A stretch of DNA of 64,000 bases from JAICXG01 sp036825615 (GTDB lineage: Bacteria; Verrucomicrobiota; Verrucomicrobiia; Chthoniobacterales; UBA10450), in the NCBI GenBank assembly GCA_036825615.1, contig DAISXY010000007.1, forward strand, positions 132,981-196,980, written 5' to 3'. The position numbers and the translations under genes were made by a program. Below the pieces are notes generated by a model. The model had not been told where the DNA came from, ran no database searches, and saw nothing but the letters and a program-made list of their open reading frames with translations. Positions within the stretch are counted from its first letter, which is position 1; every line of letters starts with the position of its first letter. Below are positions 52,414-60,120 of the stretch, piece after piece.

Positions 52414-53309
52414 ATCGCCGAATAAAGGCGGTTCATTGCCTTGCGCACCGAGGCGCGCAGGGCGAAAAGACCGGATTCCAAACTGCCGTGGGTGCGCGCG
52501 CGGGCTGCCTTTAGCTCGGCGGCGATTCGGCTTACTGCCTCTTCCTGCTCCGCGACCGCGGCGGCAAAGAGCTTCGCTCCATGCTCATAGAGGGCGAGAT
52601 CAAACCGGTTCCGCTCCGCGATTAAATCGAGCGTCGCTTGCGGCAGATCCGCCTTCTTTGGGCGGGCACGAGTGACATTAAAGCTGGAATAGGATTTCAG
52701 CTGCCAGCCAAAGCGCAGCTTCATTAACGCGAGACTTTCTTCAAACCGCTCAGACAGTCCAACGACACTGAAGTAACGGTTCAAATGGTCAATCGCCCGC
52801 GCCAAAATCTCCTCGTTGCAAGGAGTATGATAAGGAGACTTCGCGATGACTTTGCATTGAACATTGTCGCGGGTCGAGCGCTCGACGAATTGTTCGATCG
52901 TCCATTTTTCGCGCCGCAGCTTCCAGTAACTCGGATGCAACCAATAGCCTCGCATGTAATAGAAGGCCGAAAGGACGCGGTCGACCGGATTGCGCAGCAC
53001 GGTGATGTAAGTGGCAGGCTGAGGCAGAACCTCATGCAAACCGAAATACATATGGCCCTTGAACATCCGGATCTTGCGCAAACGCTGCTTTGAGAGCTTG
53101 CGCAGGTGGGCGGCCGACCATTCAAACAGAACCGGGTCGACCGAATACATCTCGGTCAGCGGGTATTCCCATTCGATTAGCCGATTGAGAGTCGTGCCGG
53201 CAGTTTTCGGGAGGTGAAGAAAGATGATCGCTTCCTCGGATCGTTTCGAGCCCGTGAGCGGTGGGGTCGAGCCTTCAGGCTTTTGCATTTCTTCGGTCGT
53301 AAGATTCAT
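52410..53309 (-). CDS. Sulfotransferase family protein, copy 1
   Basis: A 299-residue sulfotransferase (Sulfotransfer_2 type). The PAPS 5'-phosphosulfate loop is IFLHLPKTAGTTLNRLIEW and the 3'-phosphate region is TYITVLRNPVDRVLSAFYY. It would transfer sulfate from PAPS to a carbohydrate. It is clearly homologous to the protein at 54403 (shared GLHEVLPQ and YITxLRNPxxRVLS). Its ATG overlaps the stop of the TIM-barrel-like gene by four bases. It ends convergently with the GT39-like gene, overlapping by four bases. Direction opposes the glycan run, so it has a separate promoter. Confidence 0.87.
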   Translation of the reverse strand: MNLTTEEMQKPEGSTPPLTGSKRSEEAIIFLHLPKTAGTTLNRLIEWEYPLTEMYSVDPVLFEWSAAHLRKLSKQRLRKIRMFKGHMYFGLHEVLPQPATYITVLRNPVDRVLSAFYYMRGYWLHPSYWKLRREKWTIEQFVERSTRDNVQCKVIAKSPYHTPCNEEILARAIDHLNRYFSVVGLSERFEESLALMKLRFGWQLKSYSSFNVTRARPKKADLPQATLDLIAERNRFDLALYEHGAKLFAAAVAEQEEAVSRIAAELKAARARTHGSLESGLFALRASVRKAMNRLYSAI

Positions 53310-54406
53310 CTCCCGGCGCGATATTTACCCTCGGCAATGAGCTTCTTCTTGTAACCCTCATAGCCGAGTTGTTTTGCTTCCCGCCAGGCCTCTGCGGCAT
53401 GGCGCGCGATAGCTGGATCAAAGCCATCCCCGTGCCAAAGTTCCCAATATTCCGCCTCGGCGTGGACAAGGTTCAGGGCGGCCATCTCCGCCGAACCCAT
53501 TCGTCCGTCAGGGCCATCGAGGCCGGCCAGGCTTTGAAAGCCGTGGTGCGCCCGGTCGCGATATCTCAGGACCAGATCGTAGGTCTTGCCGCCGGTGTCT
53601 TCCCGCCGGCCGGTTAGAGCACAGGTTTGGATCGAGAAGCGATTCGGGTAATGAGCCAGGCCGTAATCAACGATCTGTTCGCAAAACGAGATCGGCAGAT
53701 CGAGCACTTTCGAGATATGGAGCGATATCTCCTGGGTTGGAAAAGCCTTTGCCCACTCGTCGGTAAACTTCTTGTAAACCCCCAGGAGCTGACTCTGGTA
53801 ATCGCCCAGGGCGTGCCAGCGCGCGAGATCGGCGGGACTCTTGGGTAAATGCATCTCCGCGCTCAGGAAATTGGCGCAGGTGAGAACAACGCTAACACAC
53901 AATGGGTCCTTCGCGTAGCGCTCACCCAGCCTTCCGATTATGTTCGAGAAATCGCGCTCGTAAATCGGGTCCCATGGAACGGGGACCCTGATCGCAGCGC
54001 CAAAGTTAGCCCGGTGTGGGTTAGCTACATGAGTCTCGAATGGTTGCGCGCCTTCGGCGTAGACGAAGGCCGGGGTGGATGCGCCGGCTTTGAGGCAAAG
54101 CTGATATTTCATGCCGGCGCGGCGCAGGATTGCTATCGCACGATCGAGCTTGCTGAAATCAGTCTTATCCGCCGCCGGTTGCACCTGATCCCATGGCACA
54201 TGGAGACAGACTCCGCTCAAGTCGCGGCTGCGCTCGACGGCCGATTGAAACTGATTCAATCCAGAGTCATCGGTCGGCAACTTCTGCATGACCCACAATC
54301 CAGTTCTCAAAGCTGGGCCGCTCGCGAGCAAAGAACCCGGTGTGAGTAGGGCCGCGAGCGCCAGAGAAGCGCACCATAAAAATGCCAGGCGCCGATTCTT
54401 CCTCAT
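53306..54406 (-). CDS. Secreted TIM-barrel glycoside-hydrolase-like protein
   Basis: A 366-residue exported protein with a signal peptide (LAFLWCASLALAALLTPGSLLA). The mature part looks like a (beta/alpha)8 barrel: SRDLSGVCLHVPWDQVQPA, FSKLDRAIAILRRAGMKYQL and RYAKDPLCVSVVLTCANFLS follow the strand-helix pattern of GH42/GH5-like enzymes. I cannot place it in a family with confidence, and the acid/base pair is not certain. It sits between two sulfotransferases and overlaps both by four bases, so the three genes form one translational unit. A role on a sulfated sugar polymer is plausible but inferred. Confidence 0.68.
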   Translation of the reverse strand: MRKNRRLAFLWCASLALAALLTPGSLLASGPALRTGLWVMQKLPTDDSGLNQFQSAVERSRDLSGVCLHVPWDQVQPAADKTDFSKLDRAIAILRRAGMKYQLCLKAGASTPAFVYAEGAQPFETHVANPHRANFGAAIRVPVPWDPIYERDFSNIIGRLGERYAKDPLCVSVVLTCANFLSAEMHLPKSPADLARWHALGDYQSQLLGVYKKFTDEWAKAFPTQEISLHISKVLDLPISFCEQIVDYGLAHYPNRFSIQTCALTGRREDTGGKTYDLVLRYRDRAHHGFQSLAGLDGPDGRMGSAEMAALNLVHAEAEYWELWHGDGFDPAIARHAAEAWREAKQLGYEGYKKKLIAEGKYRAGR

Positions 54407-55233
54407 AAGGCCGATGAAACCTTACTCACAAAAAAACGTCCGGCGCCGACGGTTGACTTATAAAAACCTTCGAGCCGGCCCGGCTTTTGAGTCGCACGTA
54501 ATTGCGCAAGCCCAGCCGCTATCTTTGGCTGATTCTCCTGCAAGCGCGCCTCGAGCAGGCTCTTGCCGAAGTCATAGAGTTCCAGATCAAACTGGTTGTG
54601 AGATCGTATGATCTCCACGTCTGCCGGATCCGGCGGCGGGCGGTTTTTCGTCACTTTGTGGTTCTCGTAGTACGGAATCTCCCAGCCGAAGGTCTCCGCC
54701 ATAAGAACAAGGCTTTCTTCAAACTGTTCCGAGATTCCAACGACGCTAAAGGATTTCAGCAGGTTTTGCTTCGCGATTTCCAGTACCTCGCGGGTTCCGC
54801 CGCCATGGTCCTTGATCCCGGCGATGAGACTGCATTGCAAATTTTGCCGATGCGGCGTGAGACGAATGAACTCCTCGACATTGAGACGACCGCCCTTGAC
54901 CTTGCGATGGAGCGGGTGCAAGGGCCGGCGCTGGATGAAGTAATAGGAAGAAAGCACCCGCGAGATTGGGTTACGCAGGATGGTGATGTAAGTGCCGCCC
55001 TGGGGCAGGACTTCATGCAAACCGTAGTAGAAATGTCCGCGCACGACCCGGAGAGCCCGACGGCGCCTTTCCGGTAAGGCTTTGAGGCGCTCAGCCGTGG
55101 CTCGAATGCGGTAAGGATCGATCGTGAAAATCGCGAGTGGATTGTATTGCCACTCGATGATTCGGTTCAGTGTCGTCCCCGCCGTCTTCGGAAGGTGCAG
55201 AAAAAGCAGCGCCCTTTTGTCCATTGTTCCCAT
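54403..55233 (-). CDS. Sulfotransferase family protein, copy 2
   Basis: A 276-residue sulfotransferase paralogous to the one at 52410. The PAPS loop is FLHLPKTAGTTLNRIIEW; the second motif is YITILRNPISRVLSSYYF. FYYGLHEVLPQ and GISEQFEESLVLM are shared too. ATG 55233 (MGTMDKRALLF) or ATG 55224 are both possible; the frame reaches 55269 without family-like sequence. It is the first gene of the three-gene sulfotransferase unit. The two copies may sulfate different positions of one glycan. There is no ATP sulfurylase or APS kinase in the window. Confidence 0.86.
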   Translation of the reverse strand: MGTMDKRALLFLHLPKTAGTTLNRIIEWQYNPLAIFTIDPYRIRATAERLKALPERRRRALRVVRGHFYYGLHEVLPQGGTYITILRNPISRVLSSYYFIQRRPLHPLHRKVKGGRLNVEEFIRLTPHRQNLQCSLIAGIKDHGGGTREVLEIAKQNLLKSFSVVGISEQFEESLVLMAETFGWEIPYYENHKVTKNRPPPDPADVEIIRSHNQFDLELYDFGKSLLEARLQENQPKIAAGLAQLRATQKPGRLEGFYKSTVGAGRFFVSKVSSAL

Positions 55234-55361
55234 GATAGGTTTACCCGGGCAAAGGAGCAACCTCTGCACCGCGGGAGTTAGCTCGCTTACTTCCGAGCTG
55301 TTGCGGCGGGGCGACGAACGTCTTCCTGCCAGCGTGCAATTGCTCGCCGCGGCTGATTCAG

Positions 55362-56663
55362 CTACGCCGCCGCGGGCGTACTGCGCCCTTCGCCGCCCAT
55401 GGCCAGGAGCCGGCGCATGGCCGCACGGGATGCATTTCGCCGGACCATATCGCCATAGATTCTGCCGGCAAACAGGTCGGTGATATCGTCTCGCGCCGGG
55501 CCCGTAGCCATCCGGGTGAAAACTAAGGGATAGCGCCAGAAGGTGTCGATCACGTCGCGGATCGCATCCTGGCCTTCCTGAGTCGCCGCGAGATAATCGG
55601 CGAAAGGCTTTTCATCGCCGGCCGTTTCGTCGCCGAGGTATCTTACGATAGCGTCGGCCGCAAACTCGCCCTCGCGCATGGCGAGGAAGACACCGAAGGA
55701 GAAGATCGGATCGGTGAACTCGTGCGAATCGCCGACACAGATAAAGCCCTTGCCCGCATAGTCAGTCGTTGAATACGAGTAGCTGCTGATGGTCCGTACC
55801 TCCTCCGCAAAAGAGGTGTTCGTGATGCGCCGGGCCAATTCTGGATTGAGCGTTTTCAGCTCTCTCCGCAGGTATTCCGTTTGGTCGAGGCCCTGCGCTT
55901 TGAAATAGGGCGCAGGTGCGACCACGCCCACGCTCACGAGGTTTGGCGCAATCGGGATCGACCACGCCCAATGGTGACGTTCCTTGTAAAAGATCAGCGT
56001 ATTTCCGGGCTTTTGCGAGGCCACTTCTCCATTATCGAGGATCATGTCCTGGACTTGGGAAAAGACCGCGATCTGATTGTTGTAAGTGCCCCTTACCTTT
56101 CGGCCCGTGATGCCGCGATTGGCGAGAAAGGTGCCCTGGCCGGAACAATCCACCAAGATATCGCAGTAGAGATTTTCTAGTGCGCCATTCTCAGTGCGAA
56201 CCTGAAGGCCCACGACGCGATCACCCTTCCTGAGAACAGAAACAGCCTCACAGCGCATGTGCTCTGCGCCGCGTTCCAGTGCGGTATCAAAAAGAATTTT
56301 GTCGAAACTGCTGCGGACAACCGACCAGGTGGAGTTAGGGATTAGGCTGCCGGTTTCCGGGCAGCGCTGCTTTACCTCGACCCAGAACGAGGTCCCGTGT
56401 GGGTTGTAGACGTTCACCCCGTGTTTGACTGGGAAATTCTGCGGCCCCAGTTCTGGTTCGAGCTGAAGTTTGCGCACCGCGTTTCCGCATTCTCCACTCA
56501 GTGATTCCCCGATGTGATAGCGGGGGAACGACTGGCGTTCGATGATGATCGGCTTGATACCTTCTTGAATAAGATAAAGTGCGGTGGCCGCACCGCCAGG
56601 CCCGCCACCGATTATGATCACTGATCGCCTCTTCATCAAAAGATCCGCATTGTTCCAGCTCAA
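55362..56663 (-). CDS. Flavin-dependent halogenase-like oxidoreductase
   Basis: A 433-residue FAD-dependent monooxygenase-fold protein. The FAD motif is VIIIGGGPGGAATALYL at about 14-30. RYHIGESLSG follows the second strand, as in phenol and pyrrole halogenases. The motif WAWSIPIAP matches the W-x-W-x-I-P signature of flavin-dependent halogenases. GDSHEFTDPIFSFGV is the third FAD motif (usually GDAAxxxxPxxGxG). It would need a flavin reductase, not seen here. It is divergent from the adenylation enzyme. Geranylgeranyl-reductase-like proteins share the fold, so halogenation is likely but not proven. Confidence 0.78.
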   Translation of the reverse strand: MSWNNADLLMKRRSVIIIGGGPGGAATALYLIQEGIKPIIIERQSFPRYHIGESLSGECGNAVRKLQLEPELGPQNFPVKHGVNVYNPHGTSFWVEVKQRCPETGSLIPNSTWSVVRSSFDKILFDTALERGAEHMRCEAVSVLRKGDRVVGLQVRTENGALENLYCDILVDCSGQGTFLANRGITGRKVRGTYNNQIAVFSQVQDMILDNGEVASQKPGNTLIFYKERHHWAWSIPIAPNLVSVGVVAPAPYFKAQGLDQTEYLRRELKTLNPELARRITNTSFAEEVRTISSYSYSTTDYAGKGFICVGDSHEFTDPIFSFGVFLAMREGEFAADAIVRYLGDETAGDEKPFADYLAATQEGQDAIRDVIDTFWRYPLVFTRMATGPARDDITDLFAGRIYGDMVRRNASRAAMRRLLAMGGEGRSTPAAA

Positions 56664-56778
56664 CCTGCTGCGGTCAGGTCATCTCTCTGTCAACAAAATG
56701 TAATGGTAGGATAAGCAAATATTATCCGTCAACAGCTTTGCTCCGGCGCGTCCCTGGCCTGCTCGCGTGGGCCCGCGG

Positions 56779-56806
56779 TTGACCGGAGAAAAAGAATCGC
56801 TATACA
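56779..56806 (+). promoter_or_regulatory. Sigma70-type promoter of the adenylation-enzyme gene
   Basis: TTGACC (56779-56784) and TATACA (56801-56806) are separated by 16 bases, each five of six matches to consensus. Transcription would begin about 85 bases before the ATG at 56897. The remaining intergenic DNA (56664-56896) also contains TTGACG and TTGACA words on the minus strand that could serve the halogenase gene, but no clear -10 box. No small carrier-protein gene is present. Confidence 0.65.
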
Positions 56807-56896
56807 ACCGGCAAATCAGCCGCCGCCGGGCCCGCCGCTTTTGAGACGCGGGGCGGGATTGCGACCAGCCAAGCCGGCGTCCGTTAGCGACATATC

Positions 56897-58483
56897 ATGC
56901 CATATCTCCTGCATCAGCTCTTAAGCGAAAGCGCCAGGCGCAATCCAGAGGCAGAAGCGGTGCGTCTGCTTGATCAGGCGATCACTTACGCCGAGCTGGA
57001 TCGGCTGAGCACCCAACTCGCCCATCTCCTGATCGCTCATGGTGTCCGGCGCGGTGATCGAGTCGGGTTTTACCTCCAGAAATCGCCCGCGGCCATCGCC
57101 GCGATTTTTGGGATTCTGAAAACAGGAGCTTGTTATGTCCCGGTCGACGCCAACGCGCCTGGCGCGCGTTTGCAGGAGATCGGGCGACAGTGCGGTTTTC
57201 GGGCGCTGATCACGAGCGAGGTACTCTATCAGAAGCTCGGGGACAGTTTCCATGAGGAATGCCCGGTGAACAGCATTCTGTTCGTCGACAAACTGCCGGA
57301 AAAAGCTCCGCCCGTTGCGGCATTCACTTTTGCCAGGGATCTGCCGGAGCAACCTGCCGATGATCCCGGCGTGCCGGCGATCGATAACGACCTCGCGTAC
57401 ATCCTTTTTACCTCCGGCTCCACCGGGGTGCCCAAGGGCGTCATGCTCTCGCACCGCAACGCGCTCACCTTTGTGAATTGGAGCTACGACACCTTCGGCG
57501 TCACCCCGCAGGATCGCCTCTCGCAACACGCGCCATTTAACTTTGACCTCTCGACCTTCGACATCTTCGTTGCGGTCAAAGCGGGTGCGGCGATCTCACT
57601 CGTGCCGGAAGGGTTATCGGTCTTTCCGCTGCAACTTTCCAAGTTCATCGAGGAGCAAAAGATCACGATCTGGTACTCGGTGCCGATGGTGCTGACGCTG
57701 CTTCACCAGCGTGGGAGACTCGAGGAGCGCGACCTCTCGGCGCTGCGCTGGGTTCTATTCGCGGGCGAAGTTTTTCCCACCAAGCATCTCCGCGCCCTCA
57801 TGGAAAAACTCCCCGGCAAACGCTACGCCAACCTTTACGGCCCGACCGAGACGAACGTCTGTGCCTGGTATGAGGTCGAGTCGCTCGCGCCGGATGCGAC
57901 CGCTCCGATCCCGATTGGCAAAGCCTGCGCCAACACCGATCTGATCCCGATCAGCGCCGACGGGAAAAGAGTTACCGGTCCCGGTGTGGAAGGATTGCTT
58001 TACGCCCGCGGTTCAACCGTGATGCAGGGCTATTGGGGGCGACCGGAAGCCTCCGCCGCTTCTTTCATCCCAAACCCATTTGCCGAAGGTCGCGAGGAAA
58101 AGCTCTATTGCACGGGCGATTGGGTGACGATTGACGAGAAGGGGGATTACCTCTTCGTCGGCCGCAAGGACCACATGATCAAAACCCGCGGCTATCGAGT
58201 GGAGCTGGGAGAAATTGAAGCGGTCATGGTCGCGCATCCGGCGGTCGACGAAGCGGTTGCTGTGCCCGTTCCCGACGAAGCCATTGGGAACACGATCCAC
58301 GCGATTGTGACGCTGGCGGACAGCAAGTCGCTCGATGTGACCGCGCTCAAGTTGCATTGCGCGGAAAAGCTTCCCGCTTACATGGTGCCGGAGAAGATCG
58401 AGTTTCGCAGTTCGCTGCCCCGCACAGACAATGGCAAGATCGACCGGCGGCGCCTTCAGGCGGAGCTGACTCCGGTCAAATAG
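56897..58483 (+). CDS. Stand-alone amino-acid adenylation enzyme
   Basis: A 528-residue AMP-forming ligase of the NRPS adenylation-domain type. Core motifs are A3 LFTSGSTGVPKGVML, A5 NLYGPTETN, A7 YCTGDWV, A8 GRKDHMIKTRGYRVELGEIE (one motif in a run of 20) and A10 PRTDNGKIDRR. There is no carrier (T), condensation or thioesterase domain, so the enzyme must load a separate carrier protein or act as a ligase, as in free-standing prolyl-AMP ligases or DltA. The residues of the specificity pocket were not resolved. It has its own promoter and is divergent from the halogenase. It ends three bases from the convergent HddC-like gene. Confidence 0.85.
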   Translation: MPYLLHQLLSESARRNPEAEAVRLLDQAITYAELDRLSTQLAHLLIAHGVRRGDRVGFYLQKSPAAIAAIFGILKTGACYVPVDANAPGARLQEIGRQCGFRALITSEVLYQKLGDSFHEECPVNSILFVDKLPEKAPPVAAFTFARDLPEQPADDPGVPAIDNDLAYILFTSGSTGVPKGVMLSHRNALTFVNWSYDTFGVTPQDRLSQHAPFNFDLSTFDIFVAVKAGAAISLVPEGLSVFPLQLSKFIEEQKITIWYSVPMVLTLLHQRGRLEERDLSALRWVLFAGEVFPTKHLRALMEKLPGKRYANLYGPTETNVCAWYEVESLAPDATAPIPIGKACANTDLIPISADGKRVTGPGVEGLLYARGSTVMQGYWGRPEASAASFIPNPFAEGREEKLYCTGDWVTIDEKGDYLFVGRKDHMIKTRGYRVELGEIEAVMVAHPAVDEAVAVPVPDEAIGNTIHAIVTLADSKSLDVTALKLHCAEKLPAYMVPEKIEFRSSLPRTDNGKIDRRRLQAELTPVK

Positions 58484-58486
58484 CGA

Positions 58487-59212
58487 CTACGAATCCGAAG
58501 CTCGCGGACCAAGCAACGTCTGCGCCCGCTCCAGATCGGCCGGGATGCCGATATCGACGAAAATCCCGTTCGACACCAGTCCGTAAACTTTCTCTCGCAA
58601 CAGGCCCGGAAAGATTTCGCGCTCGAGCGAAACCGGTTTGCCCGGCGGAAGAGCCGCGAGAACGCCTTTCCGCAAGAGATAAACACCGGCGTTTATTAGC
58701 CCCGGGCCGGTGAGTTTTCCCTTCTCGACAAATTCCTTCACCCGTCCGTCCCGCTCGATCTTCACGCTCCCGTAGCGGCTCACGTCGGGCACGGATTGCA
58801 GCATCATCACGAGCGCCGCGTCGGTCCGGGCACGAGTTGATTCCATCGCTGCGAGATCATAGTCGACGTAGCTGTCGCCGTTGATGACCAGCGTCGGGTC
58901 GCCCAAAGACCGCTCCGCCAGCTTCACCGCGCCCCCGGTTCCGAGCGGCTCCGTTTCGCGCGAATAGCGAAGCGCAAGGCCGAGAATTTTTCCGTCGCCG
59001 AAATACTTTTCGATTTGATCCGCCATGTAACCCGTGCCGAGGACAACCTCGCGCACACCCTGATCGCGCAATTGCCGGAGGAGGATCTCGAGAAAGGGCA
59101 CACCGGCGACAAGCGCCATCGATTTCGGCCGGTCGCTCACGACCGAACGCAGCCGCGTGCCGAGCCCGCCGCAGAGCACAAAAGCTCCGATCGCTGTTCC
59201 CCCCTTGTTCAT
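58487..59212 (-). CDS. hddC: Sugar-1-phosphate nucleotidyltransferase (HddC-like)
   Basis: A 241-residue nucleotidyltransferase. The signature FVLCGGLGTRLRSVVSDRPKSM and GVPFLEILLRQLRDQGV are typical; VINGDSYVDYDLAAM gives the metal-binding Asp. The best match in style is HddC, the D-glycero-alpha-D-manno-heptose 1-phosphate guanylyltransferase, though RmlA- and MurU-like relatives share this plan. ATG 59212 was chosen (MNKGGTAIGAFVLCGG); the frame reaches 59296, overlapping the divergent sufC start. With gmhA and the HddA-like kinase in the same window, the GDP-heptose route is the most economical reading. The phosphatase step (GmhB) is not seen. Confidence 0.82.
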   Translation of the reverse strand: MNKGGTAIGAFVLCGGLGTRLRSVVSDRPKSMALVAGVPFLEILLRQLRDQGVREVVLGTGYMADQIEKYFGDGKILGLALRYSRETEPLGTGGAVKLAERSLGDPTLVINGDSYVDYDLAAMESTRARTDAALVMMLQSVPDVSRYGSVKIERDGRVKEFVEKGKLTGPGLINAGVYLLRKGVLAALPPGKPVSLEREIFPGLLREKVYGLVSNGIFVDIGIPADLERAQTLLGPRASDS

Positions 59213-59287
59213 CCGCCGCTGCACTAAACCGTAGCTGGTTCGCGTTCGCAAAAGGGGCAGACCCGGAGTATCTTTACATCCCACGAT

Positions 59288-60052
59288 ATGGACCAATTAG
59301 ATATCCAGGATTTACACGTCTCGATCGGCGAAAAGGAGATCATTCGCGGGCTGAGCCTCACCGTCCCGAAGGGCGAAGTGCACGCCATCATGGGCCCGAA
59401 TGGCTCCGGCAAAAGCACCCTCGCCAAGGTGCTCGCCGGTCACCCCGATTACGTCGTGACCTCCGGCTCCGTCACGATCGACGGCGAAAATATTCTCGAA
59501 CTCGAGCCCGACGAGCGCGCGCGCAAGGGCCTGTTCATGGCCTTTCAATACCCGAGCGAAATCCCCGGCGTCACGATCGCCAATTTCCTCCGGGCTGCGA
59601 TCCAGTCGCGCCTTCCGGAAGGCGAGGAGCTGGAAGCCACCGATTATTACCAGCGGCTTTACGAAAAAATGGACGCGCTTGAGATTCCGCGCACCTTCAC
59701 CTCGCGCTCGGTCAACGAAGGGTTCTCCGGCGGCGAGAAGAAGCGCTGCGAGATTTTGCAGATGGCAATGCTCGAGCCCACCTACGCTGTGCTCGATGAA
59801 ACCGACAGCGGCCTCGATATCGACGCGCTCAAGATCGTCGCCAATGGCGTCAACTCGTTGCGCGGCCCGGACCGGGGCATTCTTTTGATCACGCACTACC
59901 AACGACTTTTGAACTACATCGTGCCCGACAACGTGCATGTCATGGTCCAGGGCAGGATCGAACTGAGCGGGGGCAAGGAACTCGCGCTTCAATTGGAGGA
60001 GAAAGGCTACGACTGGGTGAAGGAGGAAGCGGCAGAACCCGTCTCCGCGTGA
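59288..60052 (+). CDS. sufC: Fe-S cluster assembly ATPase
   Basis: A 254-residue ABC-type ATPase. Walker A is GPNGSGKST, the signature is NEGFSGGEKKRCEILQ, and Walker B is YAVLDETDSGLDIDALK, the SufC-specific form with DETDSGLD. VMVQGRIELSGGKELALQLE is the SufC-like tail. It works with SufB and SufD to build Fe-S clusters. The gene is first in the suf cluster, and the start lies 75 bases from the divergent HddC-like gene. SufS, SufE and regulators are not found in the window. Confidence 0.95.
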   Translation: MDQLDIQDLHVSIGEKEIIRGLSLTVPKGEVHAIMGPNGSGKSTLAKVLAGHPDYVVTSGSVTIDGENILELEPDERARKGLFMAFQYPSEIPGVTIANFLRAAIQSRLPEGEELEATDYYQRLYEKMDALEIPRTFTSRSVNEGFSGGEKKRCEILQMAMLEPTYAVLDETDSGLDIDALKIVANGVNSLRGPDRGILLITHYQRLLNYIVPDNVHVMVQGRIELSGGKELALQLEEKGYDWVKEEAAEPVSA

Positions 60053-60060
60053 CACGCACA

Positions 60061-60108
60061 TCGTGCTCCTAATCGAGCCGGCAACCCGAGCACGAGCAGG
60101 AGCAGGAG
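60061..60108. repeat. GAGCAG-rich repeat, copy c
   Basis: GAGCACGAGCAGGAGCAGGA lies at 60088-60107, preceded by TCGTGCTC at 60061-60068 that can pair with GAGCACGA (60088-60095). This is the third copy of the element seen at 10238-10305 and 11541-11640. It fills the sufC-sufB gap, and AAAGGAT just after it serves as the sufB ribosome-binding site. Confidence 0.6.
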
Positions 60109-60120
60109 AAAGGATAATTC

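Noticed and set aside
55362..58483. Pyoluteorin-type pyrrole chlorination cluster
   Set aside because: The halogenase and stand-alone adenylation enzyme fit, but the carrier protein and prolyl dehydrogenase are missing, so a specific pathway cannot be claimed.
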